From positions 1-5,070 of the forward strand of contig DAIDAB010000157.1 of NCBI GenBank assembly GCA_027310845.1: a stretch of 5,070 nt of DNA, given 5' to 3'. Made by a program: the position numbers and the translations under genes. Of this stretch, positions 1 to 5,048 are shown piece after piece (position 1 is the stretch's first letter; each line of letters begins with the position of its first letter). Source of the stretch: a bacterium. Lineage in GTDB: Archaea > Thermoproteota > Nitrososphaeria > Nitrososphaerales > CADDZS01. The notes below the pieces were generated by a model. The model searched no databases. It was not told the origin of the DNA and was given only the letters and a program-made list of their open reading frames with translations.

Positions 1-661
1 AATTAGTATCTGACTTGTGGAACGGTGCCTTCGTAAGTTTGAATTCCTTGTCGAAGTAGAGCTTCAGAGCTTCGAAAGCTTCGACGTAGTTTATCGACGT
101 GTTCAGCCTGCTCTGGAGCGCCCTGTATTCGGCGAGGGCCTTTATGGCATTGGCCTTCAAGTAGAGCTTGCTCGACTGTGACCAAAAAATCCTGATCAGC
201 TCGACTTTCTTGTCGATCACATCAGAGATGTCATAGTACACGATGGGCTCAAAGGTCTTGGTGAGCGGAATCTCGTAGGAGAGAATGTTCGAGTAGAACC
301 TTCCCGCCTCAACTGTCGCCGATGCCACCGCTCTGTGGTCATGGTGCATATCATTTGGCGAATGGGTGAAAATGACATCTGGATCAACCTTGTCCATGTA
401 GTACTCAATGTGCTTGATTAGCACGTCGACCTTGTCCATGAGCCTCATATCCACCAGGTCGTCGATGTACGCGTCTTTTGCCCCGATAAATTTCGCAGAC
501 TGCGTGAATTCCCTAGTTCTTGCAACCGGATTACCCGAGGCCGAGCCGCGAGTTAGGGTGTGCATGAACACGTTGTGCCCCTGCTTCACAGCCTTTAGAA
601 GCGTCCCTCCGCAACCGAGCTCTATGTCATCGGGATGGGCGCCTATCGCCAGAATGTTCAT
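1..661 (-). CDS. PIG-L/LmbE-family N-acetyl-sugar deacetylase, C-terminus cut by window edge
   Basis: This is a predicted zinc-dependent deacetylase of the PIG-L/LmbE family, whose members remove acetyl groups from N-acetylglucosaminyl substrates (GlcNAc-PI, mycothiol and bacillithiol precursors, glycan sugars). It begins MNILAIGAHPDDIELGCGG, which carries the hallmark AHPDD motif (H9, D11, D12). The second metal-site motif THSPND-M-HHDH lies at residues 99-109, with H109 as the expected ligand. The late YVEAFEAL segment (192-199) also fits the family. From the ATG at 661 the frame runs 220 codons to the window edge without a stop. Members are usually about 220-240 residues, so only a short tail should be missing. 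No signal peptide is visible, so it should be cytoplasmic. No Shine-Dalgarno sequence precedes the ATG. The GH135-like gene ends 264 bp upstream. The family call is firm, but the exact substrate cannot be read from the sequence. Confidence 0.92.
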   Translation of the reverse strand, partial: MNILAIGAHPDDIELGCGGTLLKAVKQGHNVFMHTLTRGSASGNPVARTREFTQSAKFIGAKDAYIDDLVDMRLMDKVDVLIKHIEYYMDKVDPDVIFTHSPNDMHHDHRAVASATVEAGRFYSNILSYEIPLTKTFEPIVYYDISDVIDKKVELIRIFWSQSSKLYLKANAIKALAEYRALQSRLNTSINYVEAFEALKLYFDKEFKLTKAPFHKSDTN

Positions 662-664
662 TTA

Positions 665-674
665 TGATTAATCA
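665..674. promoter_or_regulatory. 10-bp perfect palindrome next to the deacetylase start
   Basis: TGATTAATCA reads the same on both strands and lies four bases upstream of the deacetylase ATG. It could be a binding site for a dimeric regulator, but it is short and AT-rich and may be chance. A TATA-like GATATA lies further upstream (plus strand 719-724), which would give a leader of about 30 nt containing this palindrome. Confidence 0.2.
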
Positions 675-925
675 ATTACTCTGGCCTTGGGTCTTATCTG
701 CATAATCCAAGATTGTTCTATATCATTTCAACATCTGCTTTCTGATTGCAGAACAAGAAAACGTGCATCATTGACAAGCGATTAGAGAAATATTTTCAAC
801 AGATGTCTCAGAAACTTATACGGTTTTGTTTCAAGAAGCCTTTTCGGATTGTTCTATCTGGTAATTCGAGCCGGAGCTATATTCCGCGTACGCTCTTGGT
901 TGCTTCTAACATCATCCAAGCGCGC

Positions 926-1879
926 CTAGGTCGTCGTAGCATTACATGTGCTATTCGATGAATTGATGGCTTCAACCTCTCGGCAGAAGTACGTCGGCAA
1001 TCTGCCCAAGGCGTTCACACCAATTGAGAGGCCGTTGGTCACATATATCCAGCCCGAGCCTCGTAGCGAAGCGAGCCGTACAGCGTTTTGCATCTGTTGC
1101 AATGTCGTTGCATTGTACACAATCTGCCAGAAATGACTGGGCGGGTAACTCAATGTCCAATTGTCAGGGACATAATGATTGATGAATTGAGAATAATCTC
1201 CTTCAAATGTCACGAGGATGTCTGAGATAGAAGCATAACAATTTCCGGCAGGCCCGCCAGGATTCAAGATCACTAAATCAGGACCGGGCTGCGACTTTGT
1301 GTAGTTGTAGAGCGCCCCATAGTAATTCACTGTTTGGGGTGAGCATGTGCTATTTACTTCGTCGAAGAATATACCGTCCACATGATACCATGAGTAATAT
1401 TCGTGAATCCAATTCTCCACTTTCGAAACTGGAACGGATCCGTCGGCGTATGAGGTGTACACGTAACCCAAGACATTAATTCCTTTTTGCTGCACTGTTT
1501 GGATGGCAGATGCGTAAACTGGGTCTGGAGAATAGCCGGGGCCGAAGTTTGGATTTATGATCAGGATGCCTGTGGTAGGAGAGCTTGTGACAACCTGATA
1601 CCAATCTTCGTTTGGATATGAATACAGAGGCACAGAAATTTTCATCACAGGCGGTGGTGGAAAATCAGAAGTCGTGTTGACAGAAGTGTGGGCGGTAGAG
1701 CTCGAAACGGTGGTGACATAAGAGGGAGTGACAGGGGAATTTGAAACCGAAGTGGAGGGTGGCGAAGTCTTGATGAATGACGAAGAACTAAAAGCAAGAA
1801 CAACAAACAGGCTTGAACCGATGACTACCAAGACTATCAAAGCTCTGAATCTTAAAGCTCGCAATTTTGGCAATATCAA
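926..1879 (-). CDS. Membrane-anchored or secreted spherulin-4 (GH135-like) protein
   Basis: This 317-residue protein has three parts. An N-terminal basic stretch with a hydrophobic segment (about 12-31) acts as a signal or membrane anchor. A Ser/Thr/Pro-rich linker (about 32-78) ends in FPPPP. A spherulin-4 domain fills the rest (about 79-300). Family landmarks are VPLYSYP (83-89), INPNFGPG (108-115), LGYVYTSY (137-144) and DGIFFDE (168-174). The best-studied relative, fungal Sph3 (GH135), is a secreted TIM-barrel galactosaminidase acting on galactosaminogalactan. By analogy D173, E174 and probably E226 (in TFEGD) would be the active-site acids; this mapping is inferred. Eight N-glycosylation sequons (N68, 176, 192, 240, 256, 306, 309, 313) and four cysteines (179, 214, 299, 312) suit an extracytoplasmic, glycosylated protein. 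The start is a TTG supported by a strong Shine-Dalgarno sequence, and an in-frame TGA lies just upstream. The exact substrate is unknown. Confidence 0.85.
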   Translation of the reverse strand: MILPKLRALRFRALIVLVVIGSSLFVVLAFSSSSFIKTSPPSTSVSNSPVTPSYVTTVSSSTAHTSVNTTSDFPPPPVMKISVPLYSYPNEDWYQVVTSSPTTGILIINPNFGPGYSPDPVYASAIQTVQQKGINVLGYVYTSYADGSVPVSKVENWIHEYYSWYHVDGIFFDEVNSTCSPQTVNYYGALYNYTKSQPGPDLVILNPGGPAGNCYASISDILVTFEGDYSQFINHYVPDNWTLSYPPSHFWQIVYNATTLQQMQNAVRLASLRGSGWIYVTNGLSIGVNALGRLPTYFCREVEAINSSNSTCNATTT

Positions 1880-1888
1880 TGCGTGCTT

Positions 1889-1896
1889 TCACCGCC
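1889..1896 (-). promoter_or_regulatory. Ribosome binding site fixing the TTG start of the GH135-like gene
   Basis: On the minus strand the sequence reads GGCGGTGA, one mismatch from the archaeal consensus GGAGGTGA. It ends nine bases before the TTG at 1879. No in-frame ATG lies between the upstream in-frame TGA and the hydrophobic segment, so this site is the main argument for a TTG start. It also implies that this gene, unlike some of its neighbours, has a 5' leader. Confidence 0.65.
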
Positions 1897-1962
1897 CAGA
1901 ATGCGGTCCACGCAGCACGGGCCTGCACCAAAATACCTACTAACTTTTCCTTTCTTCAACAA

Positions 1963-1972
1963 CTTTTATTTT
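1963..1972 (-). promoter_or_regulatory. Possible TATA box of the GH135-like gene
   Basis: The minus strand reads AAAATAAAAG here, preceded by purine-rich AAAGGAG, which could serve as a BRE. Transcription starting about 25 bp downstream would leave a leader of roughly 60 nt carrying the Shine-Dalgarno sequence. A second candidate, TATTTTGG near 1930-1937, is closer to the gene. Both calls are by eye and weak. Confidence 0.3.
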
Positions 1973-2230
1973 CTCCTTTGTTTCTGACTCCCGTGCATTT
2001 GGCATGATTTTTTTGTCACCAGGCGAATTTCTTCATTTCTTTTTGATATCATTCGCCCATGCATTTGATCTATTCCTCGTGTAAGGCAGCCTCCTCACGT
2101 TTGAGATAGATTCAGCATTACGATGGTTGCGATGATTTGGTGTAGGAAAAGAGGCACAGAAATTAAAATGACTTTTTCCTAGTCACATGGAGCTGAAATC
2201 AAGGTTCTCGTAAGCAATGCAGATGCCTCG

Positions 2231-2238
2231 AAAAAAAA
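2231..2238 (-). terminator. Oligo-T tract, possible terminator after the WbqC-family gene
   Basis: The minus strand has eight consecutive T residues about 145 nt past the WbqC-family stop codon. Archaeal RNA polymerase commonly terminates at T-rich runs in the non-template strand. A 6-bp inverted repeat (2263-2268 with 2285-2290) lies just upstream in the direction of transcription. The run also falls inside a tiny open frame, so the assignment is uncertain. Confidence 0.4.
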
Positions 2239-2382
2239 CTAAGCTTAGAGCTTCCATTCTGTCCCTCCGCGTGAGTTCAATTTTGGAGGGCTGTGTTATA
2301 TTCTTCACGGCAGATTCTTCTAGTCGAATTCAACGTAGGCAGATTATCGTGGCACCCTCCGTATCCATTCATTTAGGCGGGC

Positions 2383-3180
2383 TCACAAATGGGCTCGTTC
2401 TAATCGATTGCTGTCCAGAGAATGGGTCCGACTCGAGTTGGCTGTTTGCTCGGGAACAAAATTTCCTTCGCTTTGTCCGATCAATTTCTCTGAATCAGTT
2501 ATGATCTCGAATGCATCTGGGCCCAGATTGAAGAGCGCGTCGATTATGGAAAGGTCCGGGATGAAGCTCTGAGTAAACCTCTGTGGGTAGGGCTTTGGCG
2601 TGTATCTTTGGTACTCCAGCTTTAGGTTGTTTTTTCCGAATAGACTTTCGTCCATATAGTTCTTGCCACCTCTTCCAGATACGTAAGTATCAGCGCCTAT
2701 TGCCTTGCAGGCGTTGATGAGTCTGGCGGTACCGCTACCTTCGATATGCAGTTCCGATTCCCTGACGACAGGAATCCTGATTCCAAGCCATTCCATTATC
2801 TTCTTCACAGTTTCGAAATCCAGATCGAAAAGCAAATTCCACTCCTTTGAATAGAGACGCTCAAAGTAATCACCATACATCTGGAAAAACTTCGCGTTGG
2901 CGTAACACATGTGAATTTTCTGCCAGTGATACTCTCTCCATGGAAGATTGTTGTTTATCTCAACAACCATGTTTGGAGAAAATTTCTGCTTCTTGTTAAT
3001 AGGGACGCTCAGATGCGTGGGCCCGTTCGGGTCCAGGATCACATTTCGATTGGTGAACCTCTTGTCGTACTGGACATCATCCATTATGACAAAGACATCG
3101 GCGAGATTTAGCTTGTGAAAGAAGCCGGGATAAGGCAAGTACATGGGTTGGTGAATAACTGCCTTCAATCTACTCACCAT
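2383..3180 (-). CDS. WbqC-family protein
   Basis: This 265-residue protein matches the WbqC-like family, which is widespread in O-antigen and other glycan gene clusters; its biochemical role is not well established. Family landmarks run through most of the length: IHQPMYLPYPGFFHK (9-23), ADVFVIMDDVQYDKR (27-41), FTNRN (42-46), LSVPI (57-61), WREYHWQKI (81-89), the GADTYVSGRGGKNYMD stretch (162-177) and LSIIDALFNLG (210-220). The last 30 or so residues are polar and low in family character, so the protein is slightly longer than usual. No signal peptide or membrane segment is visible, so it should be cytoplasmic. The ATG at 3180 is annotated, but a TTG at 3168 preceded by GGTGA is a real alternative and would begin exactly at the family's usual N-terminus (MKAVIHQP). 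The TFB gene ends 107 bp upstream on the same strand. A role in surface-sugar metabolism is inferred from family context. Confidence 0.9.
   Translation of the reverse strand: MVSRLKAVIHQPMYLPYPGFFHKLNLADVFVIMDDVQYDKRFTNRNVILDPNGPTHLSVPINKKQKFSPNMVVEINNNLPWREYHWQKIHMCYANAKFFQMYGDYFERLYSKEWNLLFDLDFETVKKIMEWLGIRIPVVRESELHIEGSGTARLINACKAIGADTYVSGRGGKNYMDESLFGKNNLKLEYQRYTPKPYPQRFTQSFIPDLSIIDALFNLGPDAFEIITDSEKLIGQSEGNFVPEQTANSSRTHSLDSNRLERAHL
3174..3178 (-). promoter_or_regulatory. GGTGA Shine-Dalgarno overlapping the annotated WbqC-family ATG
   Basis: The minus strand reads ATGGTGAGTAGATTG. GGTGA uses the last base of the annotated ATG and sits five bases before an in-frame TTG at 3168. This is normal spacing for a ribosome binding site, so translation may start at the TTG, shortening the protein by four residues. 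Alternatively the ATG is used on a leaderless mRNA. Confidence 0.4.
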
Positions 3181-3248
3181 GCTTTAGGGCATAGACAAAT
3201 CTGAAACAAATGCGCAAATCCACAAGCAAACATTTCAATTCGATTGGT

Positions 3249-3261
3249 GCAACAAAGTTGC
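3249..3261. repeat. Short perfect hairpin between the TFB and WbqC-family genes
   Basis: GCAAC-AAA-GTTGC forms a 5-bp stem with a three-base loop, about 27 bases past the TFB stop codon. It could mark the 3' end of the TFB transcript or be an operator ahead of the WbqC-family gene. No T-tract follows it on the minus strand, so a classical terminator is not supported. Confidence 0.25.
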
Positions 3262-3287
3262 TACTACCTTGCAAGAATGACTAGAGC

Positions 3288-4271
3288 CTACGGCATGACC
3301 AGCAGTTCTTCCAGAGCCGGAGTTTTTGTCTCGTGCACTCCATCCGCCTGCTTGGAGTTCTCCAGTATCCCAAGAATCTCAAGACTCCGCTTCCTTATTG
3401 TCACAGGAGTCACCTCGGACGCGCATGCGATTCTCAATTGAGTCACTGGTTCGCCGCAAAGCTCAGCGGCTACATAGAGTGCGCAGGCTGCTAACGGGAC
3501 TGGTTTCTTGCTGATCAATACCTGATCGTCTTTTACTCGCAAAAGTATTTCAATCGCTTTCCTTTCGATTTTTCCATTCAATCCAGCTTTCGCAGCAATT
3601 CGCGAGACAAAAGAGGAAGCATCGGATGACGTGGAACGAATCTTCAGTTCATTCATCAGAAAGTTGTAGTAATGGTGGACGCTCTTGGAATTCATTTCTT
3701 TCGTCACTTGCTCAATTTCGTGAACTGATCGTGCGATTCCGAGTTCTTGGAGGGCCACATACACAGAGGCAAGTGCAAGATCTGCGATTGATTTTCTTCT
3801 TGTAACTCCGCCTTCGTTACACTTCCGATAGATTTCGTACGCTACGTCGCCAACAGCATCACCTACGCCGAGCATCTCAGTTGCGCGTCTGATAGTGTCT
3901 ATCGCCTTTGACAAACTCTTTCTCTTGGGCTCTCCGTAGATAGTAAGATTGTTCAGTTTCCGAAGTCTGGATAGTTCATAACTATCGCGGATTCCGTTTC
4001 CGTGGGCATCAAAATTTTTGCTGCCAATAACTGTCGGAAGGTCGATATCATATGTCATGCTAGACGCCGATTCCGCGGCGTCAGGCCTGACATTCAGTCC
4101 GAATGATCGCGAGCTCGAAGAAAATCCAAAATGAGTGCCCACGTTCTCGCTTACCATTCCGCATGAGCAACAGACTCTCTCGTCTGCGTCAGGATCATAA
4201 ACTAATCTCCCTCGACAAAATTTGCAAAGAGCAGAATCAGTTTCGTATACTGTTTCTTGAGTACTTAACAT
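3288..4271 (-). CDS. Divergent archaeal transcription initiation factor B (TFB/TFIIB paralogue)
   Basis: TFB bridges TBP on the TATA box and RNA polymerase to start transcription. This 327-residue protein has the expected order: an N-terminal zinc ribbon with C16-x2-C19 and C34-x2-C37, a reader/linker region (about 45-117), and two cyclin-like repeats (about 118-210 and 218-305). The linker ends in SRLRKLNNLTIYGEPKRKSL, matching the conserved basic RLRK stretch that enters the first repeat. RKSIADLALASVYVALQELG and the later PLAACALYVAAELCG are the typical helices of each repeat. The usual WRAF-type segment after the ribbon is missing; a Ser-rich FGFSSSSRSFGL (48-59) stands there instead, so the B-reader is diverged. 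The ATG at 4271 follows an in-frame TAA and is the only ATG near the domain start. There is no Shine-Dalgarno sequence, which suggests a leaderless mRNA. Thaumarchaea often carry several TFBs, and this one is more likely a specialised paralogue than the housekeeping copy. Confidence 0.92.
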   Translation of the reverse strand: MLSTQETVYETDSALCKFCRGRLVYDPDADERVCCSCGMVSENVGTHFGFSSSSRSFGLNVRPDAAESASSMTYDIDLPTVIGSKNFDAHGNGIRDSYELSRLRKLNNLTIYGEPKRKSLSKAIDTIRRATEMLGVGDAVGDVAYEIYRKCNEGGVTRRKSIADLALASVYVALQELGIARSVHEIEQVTKEMNSKSVHHYYNFLMNELKIRSTSSDASSFVSRIAAKAGLNGKIERKAIEILLRVKDDQVLISKKPVPLAACALYVAAELCGEPVTQLRIACASEVTPVTIRKRSLEILGILENSKQADGVHETKTPALEELLVMP

Positions 4272-4296
4272 GTAGCATGGCCAATGTGCTCGCTTT

Positions 4297-4305
4297 CCTT
4301 AAAAT
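4297..4305 (-). promoter_or_regulatory. Possible TATA box of the TFB gene
   Basis: ATTTTAAGG on the minus strand lies 26-34 bases upstream of the TFB ATG. This is close to the spacing expected if transcription begins at or a few bases before the start codon, and it fits the lack of a Shine-Dalgarno sequence. The match to a TATA box is fair, not strong. Confidence 0.4.
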
Positions 4306-4449
4306 CATTGTGCAGGAGTTTTTAGTAAGTATCTAGTCTCTCAATTGTTAGGAAGAATGTTTACGCCTCGACAGATTCCTGCAAGTGGCAGCAACTCGGA
4401 TACACGATTTGTTTGGAGAAAGGTTTGGGCGTTTACTCAATAAGACCCC

Positions 4450-4623
4450 ATGACTGCGCCGAGCGAAGTGTCACCTGTGAGGGCCTCTCAATCCCTAGAA
4501 CCGGATCAACCCAACCCTACAGACAATGAACTAAAGGAAAACTGGACTCGCCTGACAGCATGCAATAACCGCCAGGCGCTCCTTTTGAAGAAGGCATGGG
4601 TGCTACTAGTGCATTACCTCTAA
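4450..4623 (+). CDS. Doubtful 57-residue open frame, convergent with the winged-helix gene
   Basis: An ATG-to-TAA frame encodes a 57-residue peptide with a polar N-terminal half (MTAPSEVSPVRASQSLEPDQ) and a C-terminal part ending in LLLKKAWVLLVHYL. It would be the only plus-strand gene in the window and overlaps the 3' end of the winged-helix gene by 18 bases. No Shine-Dalgarno sequence precedes it, and there is no clear TATA box 25-30 bases upstream for a leaderless mRNA. I do not recognise the protein. It fills a gap that otherwise lacks a gene, so it is recorded, but chance is the likelier explanation. Confidence 0.2.
   Translation: MTAPSEVSPVRASQSLEPDQPNPTDNELKENWTRLTACNNRQALLLKKAWVLLVHYL
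4531..4578 (-). terminator. Possible terminator after the winged-helix gene
   Basis: In the direction of transcription, CGCCTG (4578-4573) can pair with CAGGCG (4554-4549) across an 18-base loop, followed by the pyrimidine-rich CCAGTTTTCCTTT. It starts about 28 bases past the stop codon. The long loop and broken T-tract make this only a moderate candidate. Confidence 0.3.
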
Positions 4624-4923
4624 GGGTTTCTGACTAAAACTTGCTTCAACATTGTGGTGTTGTGGGTTATTACTCTCTTCTAAAGATATGATTTCATTTA
4701 TTTCTTCATAGGCATTCAAGTAGCGCAAACCTTTGGTAGTAAGCCTATAGACTTGTAATCCGTCGTCGTAAACAAGGAGATCTCTTTCTAGCGCGAAAGT
4801 TAGGTACTCCTTGAGCTGGGCGTAAGAGAGATAAGCACCGTACATGAGTCTGGTCTTCGTGGCTCCTCTCATTGAAGATTTCAAAACCATGGCAAGTATT
4901 TCCATTCTGGATCGGTATTTCAT
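4606..4923 (-). CDS. Small winged-helix DNA-binding regulator (ArnR1/HTH_45-like)
   Basis: This 105-residue protein is a one-domain winged helix-turn-helix regulator. MKYRSRMEILAMVL forms helix 1 (about 5-17), GATKTRLMYGAYLS leads through helix 2 into the recognition helix (YAQLKEYLTFALERDLL, 34-50), and the wing is VYDDGLQVYRLTTKG (51-65). A further helix (66-80) may dimerise, followed by a polar, acidic tail. Proteins starting MKYRSR-x-EI are typical of thaumarchaeal and crenarchaeal ArnR1-like families. I chose the ATG at 4923 over a longer 140-residue version starting with TTG at 5028. The extra 35 residues do not look like part of the domain, and a good TATA box sits about 27 bases before the ATG, as for a leaderless mRNA. 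It lies 334 bp upstream of the TFB gene on the same strand, but co-regulation is only inferred. Its target genes and ligand are unknown. Confidence 0.85.
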   Translation of the reverse strand: MKYRSRMEILAMVLKSSMRGATKTRLMYGAYLSYAQLKEYLTFALERDLLVYDDGLQVYRLTTKGLRYLNAYEEINEIISLEESNNPQHHNVEASFSQKPLEVMH

Positions 4924-4946
4924 GGGCCTTTGCTTGGATGTGGGCG

Positions 4947-4954
4947 TAATTAAA
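4947..4954 (-). promoter_or_regulatory. TATA box of the winged-helix gene
   Basis: TTTAATTA on the minus strand is followed by 23 bases and then the ATG at 4923, so the box is centred about 27 bases from the start codon. In archaea this spacing puts the transcription start at or next to the A of ATG, giving a leaderless mRNA. This is the clearest promoter in the window and it decides the start codon. Confidence 0.6.
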
Positions 4955-5033
4955 GACTCGATACGATTATCGAATCCGAGAATCAAGACTGGAAAGCAGT
5001 CAAGTAGGCGGGACTTCACATCATACAATTGCC

Positions 5034-5048
5034 TTGCTCGTCGAGCAA
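5034..5048. promoter_or_regulatory. 15-bp dyad, possible operator upstream of the winged-helix gene
   Basis: TTGCTCG-T-CGAGCAA is a perfect inverted repeat with 7-bp arms around a single central base. It lies about 80 bp upstream of the TATA box of the winged-helix gene. Such a dyad suits a dimeric regulator, possibly the winged-helix protein itself. It also falls within an open minus-strand frame that ends at 5016 and runs off the window, so it could be a chance feature of coding sequence. Confidence 0.35.

Larger units (their letters stand above)
1897..2382. other. Intergenic region of about 490 bp, no convincing gene
   Basis: This gap separates the WbqC-family gene from the GH135-like gene. 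No long frame with coding character was seen; the plus-strand frame starting at 2217 runs into the antisense of the WbqC-family gene. It does hold the probable promoter of the GH135-like gene near its low-coordinate end, a T8 run on the minus strand (2231-2238), a CCCTCC/GGAGGG inverted repeat (2263-2268 and 2285-2290), a 24-codon minus-strand frame (2183-2257) with a good Shine-Dalgarno sequence, and a 15-bp sequence (2150-2164) repeated inside the GH135-like gene. No tRNA-like T-arm was found. Confidence 0.6.
4272..4605. other. Intergenic region of about 330 bp between the winged-helix and TFB genes
   Basis: The low-coordinate end holds the likely TFB promoter. The high-coordinate end holds a hairpin followed by T-rich sequence that could terminate the winged-helix transcript. 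A 57-codon plus-strand open frame (4450-4623) fills much of the rest, but no good promoter or ribosome binding site was found for it. The region contains no recognisable tRNA, rRNA or mobile element. Confidence 0.55.

Noticed and set aside
814..823. TATA-like CCGTATAAGT on the minus strand upstream of the deacetylase
   Set aside because: It is a good TATA match but lies about 150 bases from the deacetylase ATG with no gene or RNA recognised at the expected start, so it was not assigned to a promoter.
746..961. 71-codon plus-strand open frame with a TTG start before the GH135-like stop codon
   Set aside because: It has no Shine-Dalgarno sequence and no family resemblance, and it overlaps the end of a well-supported gene on the other strand.
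2130..2195. Possible C/D-box small RNA on the plus strand (GATGAT ... CTGA)
   Set aside because: The C box matches RUGAUGA only partly, no D'/C' pair fits, and no terminal stem joins the two ends.
2217..2504. 95-codon plus-strand open frame spanning the gap and the 3' part of the WbqC-family gene
   Set aside because: It shows no recognisable domain, and its second half is antisense to the coding sequence of the WbqC-family gene, including part of its conserved region's downstream flank.
4103..4336. 77-codon plus-strand open frame across the TFB start
   Set aside because: It is a shadow of the TFB zinc-ribbon coding sequence and its promoter.
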